Assembly (NCBI GenBank): GCA_934525595.1 | Contig: CAKSZJ010000003.1 | Location: forward strand, 99,180 to 163,179 | Source of the DNA: an uncultured Chiayiivirga sp. | Lineage (GTDB): Bacteria > Pseudomonadota > Gammaproteobacteria > Xanthomonadales > Xanthomonadaceae | Length of the DNA stretch: 64,000 bases | Direction: 5' to 3' | Shown here: one piece after another, positions 46,426-54,449 of the stretch | Numbering within the stretch: the first letter of the stretch is position 1 | Layout: each line of letters opens with the position of its first letter | Notes under the pieces: model-generated | Database searches by the model: none | The model's input: only the letters and a program-made list of their open reading frames with translations | What the model was told of the DNA's origin: nothing | Program-made: the position numbers and the translations under genes

Positions 46426-47774
46426 CGCGCGAACGCCAGCCGCTGGCCGCGCGGTTCGCCGATCAGGCGCTGGCCGTCCCAGGCCAGCTCGCCGTTGACG
46501 AAGGTGGCGGCCACGCGCGAGGAGAATCGCGTGCCTTCGAACGGCGACCAGCCGCACTTGCTCAGCACGTTGCCGCGCTCGACGGTGTAGCCGGTGAAGG
46601 GATCGACGAGCACGAGGTCGGCGAAAAATCCTTCGCGCAGGAAACCGCGTTCGGCCAGGTCGAAGAGCTGGGCCGGGGCATGGGCGAACTTCTGCACCAC
46701 CTGTGCGGCGTCGAGCTTCTTCTCGTGCACCAGCTCCAGCGCGGCGACCAGTGCCTCCTGTACCAGCGGCAGGCCGGAGGGCGCGGAAAGATAGGGCTGC
46801 TGCTTTTCTTCCAGCGTATGCGGGGCGTGGTCGGTGGCGAGCACGTCGATCCTGCCGTCGGCGAGGGCGGCGATCAGGGCGTCGCGGTCGCTGGCGTCCT
46901 TGATCGCGGGATTGCACTTGATGAAAGTGCCGCGCTCGGCGTAGTCCTCGCGGGAAAAACGCAGGAAGTGGATGCAGGTTTCGGCGCTGATGTGCTTGCG
47001 CAGGCGGCCGTCTGCGTCCAGCAGCGGACCGGGTTCGAACAGCGCCAGTTCGTCGGCGGTGCTCACGTGCAGCACGTGCAGCCGCGCGCCGTGCTTCCGC
47101 GCCAGGGATACCGCCAGCCGCGAGGACTTCAGGCAGGCCTCGCGCGAGCGGATGTCCGGATGCATCGATACCGGCACGTCGTCGCCGAAGCGCGCTTTCG
47201 CCGCGGTCTGCGCGGCCTCGATCATCGGGGTGTCTTCGCAGTGGGTGATGATCGGCACCGGAGCGTCGCGGAAGATCGCGTCGAGCGTGGCGGGGTCGTC
47301 CACCAGCATGTTGCCGGTGGATGCACCCATGAAGACCTTGATGCCCGGGGCGGCCTTCGGATCGAGCGCGCGGATCGCCGCGATATTGTCGTTGCTGGCG
47401 CCGAGGTAGAAGCCGTAGTTGCCACGGCAGCGGCCGGCGGCGCGCGCGTATTTTTCTTCCAGCGCGGCCGAATCGAGCGTCGGCGGCCGGGTGTTGGGCA
47501 TGTCCATGAAGCTGGTGATGCCACCGGCCACCGCCGCGGCGGACTCGGTGGCCTGGTCGCCCTTGTGGGTGAGGCCGGGCTCGCGGAAGTGCACCTGGTC
47601 ATCGATCATGCCGGGCATCAGCCAGCGCCCGTGGGCATCCAGCACCTGCTCGCCGGGACGCGCCGTCAGGCCCGTGCCGATCTCGTCGATGCGCTCGCCG
47701 CGCACGCGCAGGTCGCCCTCGTATTCGCGACCTTCGTTGACGAGGCGGGCATTCCTGATCAGCCAGTCGGCCAT
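46422..47774 (-). CDS. pyrC: Dihydroorotase-family amidohydrolase
   Basis: The product is 450 residues. Dihydroorotase converts carbamoyl aspartate to dihydroorotate in pyrimidine synthesis. The family start M-P-G-M-I-D58-D-Q60-V-H62-F-R-E-P-G has Gln where most members have the first His of D-x-H-x-H. The other expected residues are present: K146 (carboxylated Lys), H178, H233 or H236, and D315 in A-T-D-H-A-P-H. F-M-D-M-P-N-T-R-P and K-C-N-P-A-I-K are also kept. The altered ligand is also found, to my recollection, in a DDQVHFREPG clade. It is coupled to the M23 gene. Confidence 0.88.
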   Translation of the reverse strand: MADWLIRNARLVNEGREYEGDLRVRGERIDEIGTGLTARPGEQVLDAHGRWLMPGMIDDQVHFREPGLTHKGDQATESAAAVAGGITSFMDMPNTRPPTLDSAALEEKYARAAGRCRGNYGFYLGASNDNIAAIRALDPKAAPGIKVFMGASTGNMLVDDPATLDAIFRDAPVPIITHCEDTPMIEAAQTAAKARFGDDVPVSMHPDIRSREACLKSSRLAVSLARKHGARLHVLHVSTADELALFEPGPLLDADGRLRKHISAETCIHFLRFSREDYAERGTFIKCNPAIKDASDRDALIAALADGRIDVLATDHAPHTLEEKQQPYLSAPSGLPLVQEALVAALELVHEKKLDAAQVVQKFAHAPAQLFDLAERGFLREGFFADLVLVDPFTGYTVERGNVLSKCGWSPFEGTRFSSRVAATFVNGELAWDGQRLIGEPRGQRLAFAR

Positions 47775-47840
47775 GGCGCTGTTTCCGTTGGGTGCGGGGC
47801 GGTCATGATACCGCCGCGCCGCATCGCCCTCGGGCGTGGC

Positions 47841-49559
47841 TCAAAGACGCGCCAGTGTGCGCTCCAAGGCATCGCGGTCGCGCGCGCGCAGCAGCGCGCC
47901 GGTACGCAGCCGCAGCGCGCGCAGCTCGCATTGGCGCACCGCAGCACGCACTTCCAGCAGAGTGCTCGGGTGCATCGAAAGCTCGGTCAGGCCCAGCGCC
48001 AGAAGCAGCGGCGTGCAGCCCGGATCGCCGGCCATCTCGCCGCAGATCGAAAGCGGCTTCCGCGCCGCGCGGCAGGCGACGACGATCTCGTGCAGGGCGC
48101 GGATCACGGCGGGGTGCAGCGGCGAGAACAGCGCTCCCACGGCGTCGTTGGCGCGGTCGGCGGCCAGCAGGTACTGGATCAGGTCGTTGGTGCCGATCGA
48201 GGCGAAATCCATCGCGTCGAGCATCGTCGGCAGCGCGAACGCGGCGGCGGGTACTTCGATCATCGCGCCCAGCGGGATGCCGCGCGCGACGGCGTGGCCT
48301 TCGCGCCGCAGTTCGCGCTCGCACTCGCGCAGCTGGTGGCGCACCGCGCGCAGTTCCGCACGCTGGCTGACCAGTGGCACGAGAATCCGCACCGGACCGT
48401 GTGCGGAGGCGCGCAGCATGGCGCGCAGCTGGGTGCGCAGCAGGGCGGGGCGCGCCAGCGCCAGGCGTACGCCGCGCAGCCCCAGCGCCGGGTTCGGTTC
48501 GCGCGGCAGGGTGATGCCGGAGGCGTCGGCCTTGTCCGCGCCAAGATCCAGCGTGCGCAGCGTCACCGGATGCCCTTCCATTGCCAGCACCGCGTCGCGA
48601 TAGGCGGCGTACTGTTCGTCCTCTTCCGGCGGGTCGGTGCGCTGCAGGTAGAGGAATTCGGTGCGCATCAGGCCCACGCCGAAGGCGCCGAGCTGACGCG
48701 CGCGCGCCACCTCGTCGCGTGATTCGGCGTTGGCCATCAGGGCGATGTCGATGCCGTCGCGGGTGCGGGTGGCGGCGCTGCGCAGGCGGATGAGGGAGCG
48801 CTGCTCGCGCGCTTCGGCGGCCTCGCGTTCGCGCAGGTCGGCCAGATCCTGCGGGCCGGGGTCGACGATGATCTCGCCCCGCGCGGCATCCACCATCACC
48901 GCCGTGCCTTCGGGAATGCGCGCCAGCGCGTCGCCCGGCACGATCAGCATGGGCAGGTTGAGACTGCGCGCCAGGATCGCGCTGTGCGACATCGGACTGC
49001 CGCGCGATACCAGCACCGCCAGCACGCCGCGCTCGACCATCGGCACCAGTTCGGTCGGCGACAGCGTGTCGGTCACCAGAACGTCGCCGGCGATTCCGAT
49101 GATGTCGCCGTCGTCCATGGCAGGCCGCAGCGCGGCCTGTACGCGGCCGAACACGTGGTCCAGATCTTCGCGCCGGCTGCGCAGGTAGGGATCTTCCATC
49201 GCGCCGAACGCCGCCGCGAGGCGCTCGTGATGCAGATGGAGGGCGTAGCTGGCGGTGTGGCGGCCGGTGCGGATCAGCGCGGTGAGGGCGCTGACCAGCT
49301 CCGGGTCGTCGAGCAGCATGGCGTGCAGATCGAGAAATTCGCCCACTTCCTGCGCCAGCGTGCCCTGGATCCGGTCGCGCAGGTGCGCCAGTTCGGCGCG
49401 GGTGGACTGGAGGGCCTCGACGAGACGCACGACTTCCTGCTCGACCGCCTCCGGCGCCAGATGACGCTCCTCGACCTCGATCACGCGCGATGTGCGGATC
49501 CGCGCGCGCCCCAGCGCCAGCCCGCGCGAGGCGGTGGTGCCGGAGAGCTGGCTGCGCAC
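47841..49559 (-). CDS. ptsI: Phosphotransferase system enzyme I
   Basis: The product is 572 residues and passes phosphate from PEP to HPr. The phospho-His is H192 in G-S-P-M-S-H-S-A-I-L-A-R-S-L (the usual form is GGxTSHxAI). The PEP-binding barrel has GLMRTEFLYLQRTDPPEEDE, T-L-D-L-G-A-D-K, G-A-M-I-E-V-P-A-A and S-I-G-T-N-D-L-I-Q-Y, and the C-terminal Cys active site is I-C-G-E-M-A-G-D. The GTG at 49559 follows GGAAGG. It is downstream of ptsH and an EIIA-Man gene. Confidence 0.94.
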   Translation of the reverse strand: MRSQLSGTTASRGLALGRARIRTSRVIEVEERHLAPEAVEQEVVRLVEALQSTRAELAHLRDRIQGTLAQEVGEFLDLHAMLLDDPELVSALTALIRTGRHTASYALHLHHERLAAAFGAMEDPYLRSRREDLDHVFGRVQAALRPAMDDGDIIGIAGDVLVTDTLSPTELVPMVERGVLAVLVSRGSPMSHSAILARSLNLPMLIVPGDALARIPEGTAVMVDAARGEIIVDPGPQDLADLREREAAEAREQRSLIRLRSAATRTRDGIDIALMANAESRDEVARARQLGAFGVGLMRTEFLYLQRTDPPEEDEQYAAYRDAVLAMEGHPVTLRTLDLGADKADASGITLPREPNPALGLRGVRLALARPALLRTQLRAMLRASAHGPVRILVPLVSQRAELRAVRHQLRECERELRREGHAVARGIPLGAMIEVPAAAFALPTMLDAMDFASIGTNDLIQYLLAADRANDAVGALFSPLHPAVIRALHEIVVACRAARKPLSICGEMAGDPGCTPLLLALGLTELSMHPSTLLEVRAAVRQCELRALRLRTGALLRARDRDALERTLARL

Positions 49560-49610
49560 CTCAGCGCCTTCCTGGCAGGGCCGCCGCGCGCCTGGCTTGC
49601 AGTCGCGGCA

Positions 49611-49886
49611 TCAGGGCACCTCCTGCTCGTCGAAGCCGCGCGCGAACAGCGCCGCGGCGGCGGCCATCGCCGCGTCCTCGTCCGGGCCTTCGAGCGTGAG
49701 CCGCACGCGTGCGCCCTGTGTCGCGGCGAGCAGCATCACGCCCATGATGCTCTTGGCGTTGATGCGGCGGCCGCGGTATTCGAGCGCGGCCTGACTGTCG
49801 AATTCCGAAAGCAGGCGCACCACCCGCGCCGCGGCGCGCGCATGCAGACCCAGCGCGTTGACGATGGTCAGCTCCTGCTCACGCAT
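49611..49886 (-). CDS. ptsH: Phosphocarrier protein HPr
   Basis: The product is 91 residues. The phospho-His is H15 (A-L-G-L-H-A-R-A-A), and the regulatory-site Ser region is I-N-A-K-S46-I-M-G-V-M. HPr accepts phosphate from EI and delivers it to EIIA. The start at 49886 overlaps the EIIA gene by 8 bases. No sugar permease is present, so this is likely a regulatory PTS, as in xanthomonads. Confidence 0.93.
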   Translation of the reverse strand: MREQELTIVNALGLHARAAARVVRLLSEFDSQAALEYRGRRINAKSIMGVMLLAATQGARVRLTLEGPDEDAAMAAAAALFARGFDEQEVP

Positions 49887-50271
49887 GGTCGAGCACGACA
49901 CCGGTCTTGCCGCCGGCCATCGCGGTGAGGGCGAGCTCGCCGAGCGCCTGCTCGGGGTAATTGCATACCCGCAGCAGCATCGGCAGGTTCAATCCCGAAA
50001 CCCGCCGCGCCGGCGTGCCGAGCTGGGTCAGGCGCGCGGCGAGATTGCTCGGGGACGCGCCGTAGAGATCGGTGAGGATCAGCACGCCTGCGCCGCGATC
50101 GACCCGACGCAGCGCGGCGCTGGCGTCCGGCAGGATCGCGCCGAGGTCGGCGTCGAACGGCACTTCGAAGTGCGCCAGGGGCAGCGGCACGCGGCCGAGC
50201 AGACGCTCCAGCAGCGCCGCGTAATGTGCCCCCGCGTTGGGGTGGGTGACGAGCAGGAGTCCGACATTCAT
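49879..50271 (-). CDS. PTS EIIA of the mannose family
   Basis: The product is 130 residues with an EIIA-Man fold: N-V-G-L-L-L-V-T-H10-P-N-A-G (phospho-His) and G-V-L-I-L-T-D-L-Y-G-A-S-P-S-N-L-A. It has no EIIB or EIIC domain. It starts an EIIA-HPr-EI operon and probably serves regulation instead of sugar uptake. Confidence 0.88.
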   Translation of the reverse strand: MNVGLLLVTHPNAGAHYAALLERLLGRVPLPLAHFEVPFDADLGAILPDASAALRRVDRGAGVLILTDLYGASPSNLAARLTQLGTPARRVSGLNLPMLLRVCNYPEQALGELALTAMAGGKTGVVLDHA

Positions 50272-50321
50272 GCGGGCAGTGTAGCCAAGCCTGCGGGCAC
50301 CCGACGTGCGGGCGCGACCGG

Positions 50322-51605
50322 TCAGCCGTGCTCCAGCTGCGCGCGTAGCGCGGCGTAGTCGGCCGGCATCGGATCGGCGTGGGCCGGACGCGCGAGCAGG
50401 GCGGCCAGCGCCTGCGGCGGCGCCACGGTGTGGCCGATGAGCGGCTCGACGATGGTCTCGAACTTGGCCGGGTGCGCGGTCGCCGCCACGGCCCAGCTGC
50501 CGTCGGGCGCGAGGCTGTCGAGCGCGTGGATGGCGGTGGCGGTGTGCGGGCAGAGCGCCACGCCGTGGCGTGTCCAGACCTCGCGGAGCGTGTCGCGGAT
50601 CACCGCATCGCCAACCGATATCGAGCGGAAGCCCGCGCGCAGCGCGTCCTCGTCGGGAACCAGCCAGCGCAGACGCTCGAAGTTGCTCGGCGCGCCCACG
50701 TCCATCGCGTTGGCGAGGGTCGCCACGCTGGGGCGGGGCTCGTACGCGCCGCCGTCGAAAAACTGCGGCAGCACGTCGTTGGCGTTGGTCGCCAGCAGCA
50801 CCTCGCCGATGGGAAGCCCGATGCGGCGCGCGAGGATGCAGGCCAGCGCGTTGCCGAGGTTGCCGGTGGGAATGGCGAAGTTCAGCGATTCGCCGCTTTC
50901 CCTCCAGTGCTCCAGCGCGGTACTGGCGTAGTAGCTCATCTGCGGCAGCAGACGCCCGAGGCTGATGCTGTTGGCCGAGCTGAGCGGCACCCGCGCCTGA
51001 AGCTCGCCGTCGTTCAGGGCGCGCTTCACCAGCGCCTGGCAGTCGTCGAAACTGCCGGCCACCCGCAGCGCGCGCACGTTGTCGCCGAAGGCGCCGAGCT
51101 GGTGCGCCTGGCGCGGTGAAACGCGGCCGTCCGGATAGAGGATCACCACGCGCACGCCGGCAAGTCCGTGGAAGGCCCCGCCTACCGCCGCGCCGGTATC
51201 GCCCGAGGTGGCGACGACGATCGTCAGCGGATGCTGTGCGCCGGCGCGCAGCCGGCTCAGGCAGGCGGCCAGGAAGCGTGCGCCGAAATCCTTGAATGCG
51301 GCGGTGGGGCCGTGGAACAGTTCCAGCAGGCCGGTGCCGTCATCGAGACGGCGCAGCGGTGCGGGAAAATCGAAGGCCTGCGCGCAGATCGCGTCCAGCT
51401 CGCCGGCCAGCGCGTCGCCTTCGAAGAACGGGCGCAGCAGCGCGGCGGCGATGTCCGGTAGCGTTTCCCGGCCCCGGAAATCGGCGGGAGAAAGCGCCGG
51501 CAGGGATTCGGGCACGTACAGCCCGCCGTCCGGAGCGAGCCCGGCGGCAATGGCGGCGGAAAGACCGGCGGGAGCGGCCTGGCCGCGAGTGGAAACGAAC
51601 TGCAT
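50322..51605 (-). CDS. thrC: Threonine synthase
   Basis: The product is 427 residues and converts O-phosphohomoserine to threonine with PLP. The PLP lysine is K105 (PTAAFKDFGARFLA). S-G-D-T-G-A-A-V, P-L-S-S-A-N-S-I-S-L-G-R-L-L-P-Q and G-N-L-G-N-A-L-A are family motifs. It overlaps thrB (TGATG), so it is coupled to it. thrA is not in the window. Confidence 0.95.
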   Translation of the reverse strand: MQFVSTRGQAAPAGLSAAIAAGLAPDGGLYVPESLPALSPADFRGRETLPDIAAALLRPFFEGDALAGELDAICAQAFDFPAPLRRLDDGTGLLELFHGPTAAFKDFGARFLAACLSRLRAGAQHPLTIVVATSGDTGAAVGGAFHGLAGVRVVILYPDGRVSPRQAHQLGAFGDNVRALRVAGSFDDCQALVKRALNDGELQARVPLSSANSISLGRLLPQMSYYASTALEHWRESGESLNFAIPTGNLGNALACILARRIGLPIGEVLLATNANDVLPQFFDGGAYEPRPSVATLANAMDVGAPSNFERLRWLVPDEDALRAGFRSISVGDAVIRDTLREVWTRHGVALCPHTATAIHALDSLAPDGSWAVAATAHPAKFETIVEPLIGHTVAPPQALAALLARPAHADPMPADYAALRAQLEHG

Positions 51606-52516
51606 CAGAGGATCTCCGCGCGCGGCCCGGCGACCGGCGAAACGTGAACCCGGCTGGCGTAGCCGGCGTGGGAAAAAGCCGCCTGCATCGCCGGCGCCGC
51701 GGTTTCGGCCTCGGCGCGGCTGGCGAACCAGGCGAAGACGCTGGGCCCGGCACCCGCGATGCTGGCGCCAAAGGCCCCGGCATCGAGCGCAGCCTGTTTG
51801 ACCTGCGCGAATCCCGGAATCAGCGCCGCGCGACGCGGCTCGACCAGCACATCGGCGAAGCCCGCACGCAGCAGATTCTCGTCGCCGCGCAGGCAGCCGA
51901 CGATCACCTGCGCGAGGTTGGCCGACTGCGCCACGAACTCGCCCAGCGCGTAGTGGCCCGTGAGCGCCTCGCGCGCGCGGCGGGTTTCCAGCACCTGATC
52001 CGGGTGCACGAGGACACAGTGCCAGGCCGCCGGCACCTCGATCCGCACCATGCGTTCGCCCGTGGTCAGCACCAGCCCGCCGAGCAGCATCGGTCCGACG
52101 TTGTCGCCGTGGCGCGACCCGCTGGATGCGGCCTCGCCGTCCAGCGCGAACGGGTAGAGCGCCTCGCGCGAAAGCGGCGCGTCGAGCAGCGCGTTGGCCG
52201 CCACCAGCGCCGCCACGCAGCTTGCCGCCGAGCCGCCCATGCCCGAACCCAGCGGAATGCCCTTGTCGATCTCGATCTCGAAGCCGAACGGCAGCCCCAG
52301 CGCCTCGCGCAGCGCGATCAGCGCGCGCCCGGCCGTGTTGCGCTCCGCCTCCAGCGGCAGCTCCAGATCCAGCCCGCGAATCGCTCCGATGCGGACCGCC
52401 GGCTCATCGATGCGCCGCACACCCACCCGATCGCCGGGGCCGGCAATGCTGTGGCCGAGAAGATCGAAGCCGACGCAGGCGTTGCCGATGCTGGCGGGAG
52501 AGAAGGCGGTAGGCAT
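51605..52516 (-). CDS. thrB: Homoserine kinase
   Basis: The product is 303 residues of the GHMP kinase family. It has [18 protein letters not shown] at the start, the ATP loop [20 protein letters not shown], and a C-terminal [17 protein letters not shown]. It phosphorylates homoserine for ThrC. The stop overlaps the thrC start. Confidence 0.95.
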   Translation of the reverse strand: MPTAFSPASIGNACVGFDLLGHSIAGPGDRVGVRRIDEPAVRIGAIRGLDLELPLEAERNTAGRALIALREALGLPFGFEIEIDKGIPLGSGMGGSAASCVAALVAANALLDAPLSREALYPFALDGEAASSGSRHGDNVGPMLLGGLVLTTGERMVRIEVPAAWHCVLVHPDQVLETRRAREALTGHYALGEFVAQSANLAQVIVGCLRGDENLLRAGFADVLVEPRRAALIPGFAQVKQAALDAGAFGASIAGAGPSVFAWFASRAEAETAAPAMQAAFSHAGYASRVHVSPVAGPRAEIL

Positions 52517-52557
52517 GGGGCAGGGCACGGTGGGCTTGGAATGGTGGCAACAGGGTA

Positions 52558-53420
52558 TTACAGCGGCGATTCGAACCCATCGTCGAACAGACAGACGGGC
52601 CGGCAGCGGCCTGCCGAACACGGATCGGACTTCGGTACTCCCGCCTGCGGATACTCCACGCCATCGTGAACGCCGTCCCGGTCGGAATCGATCTGATTCG
52701 GATGGGTGCCGAGCAGGTATTCGAACCCGTCGATCAGCCCGTCGCCGTCGCTGTCCACGTTCGGATAGGCGTAGCCGAGCACCATGCTCGAACCGGCCGG
52801 CCAGGCTGACGTGTAGCCCTGCGCCTCGAAGCTGCTCCGGTCGCGCTCCAGAAATACCGCGCAATCGTCATCGGCGGTCTTGCATTTGAGCCACAGGCGT
52901 TCCGCGCCGCGTGGAATGCAGGCGGGCTCCGGCGTGCAGGACGGGTAGACATAGCCTTGCAGTCCCCGATAGTCGTACCCGGCGGTGCTGGCGGTCTGCA
53001 CCTGCGCGGCGGACGTCAGCAGCAGAAAGTCGCGGTTGCCGCCGTTGCAGCCCGGTACGCCGGGCGTGCCCACCGGGCGGTGGCTGACGCGGGCAGGTGT
53101 TTTGCACTCGGCGTCGGTCAGGGTCGAACCGTCGGCTTCGTAGGCGCTGCACTGGAAGGAGTGGGTGCGGTTGCCGTAGGCATCGAGGGTGTGGAGGGTG
53201 CGCAGCTCCTGCGCGCCGCCGCCGCCGGGCTGGGCTTTTTCCTGGGTGAGCAGGCCGGTTTTTGCGCTGCCGGCATGGAGTACGTCGCCTGCCCCGATTC
53301 ATCCACCCGGAACACCCCTGCCGTCGCACCCACTGCGTCGGAGACGAGGTCGCGGGCTGGCTGGGCGTGGGCGCCGGTCACGGCGATCAGCAGTGCGAAT
53401 GCGCCCGCGAGAAGGCGCAC
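52558..53420 (-). pseudogene. Rhs/YD-repeat-type exported protein, internally deleted and frameshifted
   Basis: Two pieces in different frames join near 53255-53270. The N-terminal piece (GTG near 53420, or an upstream start) has a signal peptide (VRLLAGAFALLIAVTGAHA) and then G-A-T-A-G-V-F-R-V-D-E-S-G-Q-A-T-Y-S-M-P, the typical opening of Rhs proteins. The other frame resumes with S-A-K-T-G-L-L-T-Q-E-K and then L-D-A-Y-G-N-R-T, an Rhs/YD repeat. It runs to a Cys-rich tail with thrombospondin-3-like Ca sites ([24 protein letters not shown]) and ends [11 protein letters not shown]. The large repeat core expected of Rhs proteins is missing, so it is read as a remnant. A single sequencing indel is the alternative for the frame change, but would not explain the missing core. 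Confidence 0.6.
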
Positions 53421-53743
53421 CCGCGTCGTCGGTCGGAGCGGGCGGGCCGCCTGGGCGGGACGCCCGATGGGCGGAGGTGGTTCCTGTCTTTCGCGCGACG
53501 CATGAAGCTCTCCTGTCCAGTGGTCGAGATGGGCAGTGCACCCAGGCCCGTACGCCGCCGCGCTCTGGAAACCGGGCAATGAGCGCGCGGGTCTTATGGC
53601 GTGCATTTCCAAGCTGGGGCCTGCCAGCAGGAACGCCTGCGGCATCCTGCGAATCTGCCGATGGGACGGCTGGCGGCGGCGTTCCCTTTTCGTCGTCCGC
53701 CAATCAGTCGCGGGCGGCGCCCGCGCTGAATCCACGGGACAGG
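53421..53743. other. Region without a convincing gene
   Basis: No frame here has family-like composition. The open frames on either strand are Pro/Arg/Ala-rich and typical of unselected high-GC sequence. It probably contains the upstream part of the Rhs remnant. Confidence 0.4.
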
Positions 53744-53830
53744 ATGGCGATGGAAACCTTCCGTACGCTGCCGATCGAGCGTCGCAGGGTGGTACGCGAT
53801 CTGATCCAGATGCTGGCAAGCAAAAAATGA
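53744..53830 (+). CDS. Very short ORF, possibly a regulator C-terminus
   Basis: This is a 28-codon frame (MAMETFRTLPIERRRVVRDL and then IQMLASKK) after GGGACAGG. The string resembles the last helix of some helix-turn-helix regulators (LP-x-E-R-R-x-V-V-R-D-L-I-x-M-L). No upstream domain is recognisable in frame, so it may be a fragment. Confidence 0.25.
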   Translation: MAMETFRTLPIERRRVVRDLIQMLASKK

Positions 53831-53888
53831 GCTGCGCACGCGGTGCACGCCCGCGCAACCTTTCCCGCCGAGGTGGCGAGGAATCGCC

Positions 53889-54320
53889 TCAGCGGTACAC
53901 CAGCACCGGGATTTTCGAGTGCGTCAGCACTTTCTGCGTTTCGCTGCCCAGCAGCAGGGCCGCCATGCCGCGGCGGCCGTGGGAGGCCATGAAGATCAGG
54001 TCGCAGCCGTGCTCGGCGGCGGCGGTGATCACGCCTTCCCAGATGGAATCGGCCATGCCGCTGAAGGCCTGGCAGGGAACGCCGGCGGCGGCGGCGCGCG
54101 CGGCGACGGCGTGCGCATTGGACGCGGCTTCCTTCATCGCCTCTTCGACGTAGCGCGTCTGATCGACCTGGACCTGCTCTGCGAAAGGCAGGCTGTAGAC
54201 CTCGGCGCTGCTCCATGCCACCACGCGGGCGCCGAGCGCCTTGGCCAGTGCGATGGCCGCGTCCGCGGCGCGCAGCGACAGCTCCGAGCCGTCGGTGGGA
54301 ACGAGGATGCTCTGGTACAT
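53889..54320 (-). CDS. Universal stress protein (UspA family)
   Basis: The product is 143 residues. It starts M-Y-Q-S-I-L-V-P-T-D-G-S-E-L-S and ends with the ATP-binding motif D-L-I-F-M-A-S-H-G-R-R-G-M-A-A-L-L-L-G-S-E-T-Q-K-V-L (G-2x-G-9x-G-S). Cytoplasmic stress-resistance role in the family. It is divergent from the amidohydrolase fusion gene. Confidence 0.9.
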   Translation of the reverse strand: MYQSILVPTDGSELSLRAADAAIALAKALGARVVAWSSAEVYSLPFAEQVQVDQTRYVEEAMKEAASNAHAVAARAAAAGVPCQAFSGMADSIWEGVITAAAEHGCDLIFMASHGRRGMAALLLGSETQKVLTHSKIPVLVYR

Positions 54321-54449
54321 CGCGGTGTCTCCGGCATGACGACGGGGGAATTGTCGCACCGCCGAACCGCGCACGCACGGGACTTTGGCCACATGCCATC
54401 GGCGTCGGCTTGCCGTAATGTTGCCGGCCTGCCATTCCGGAATCTGCCC

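Noticed and set aside
45505..50358. Several plus-strand frames across the M23, dihydroorotase and PTS genes
   Set aside because: All are complements of well-identified minus-strand genes.
53919..54449. In-frame N-terminal extension of the amidohydrolase fusion
   Set aside because: It runs across the divergent usp gene on the other strand; the signal peptide at 54450 gives a clear start.
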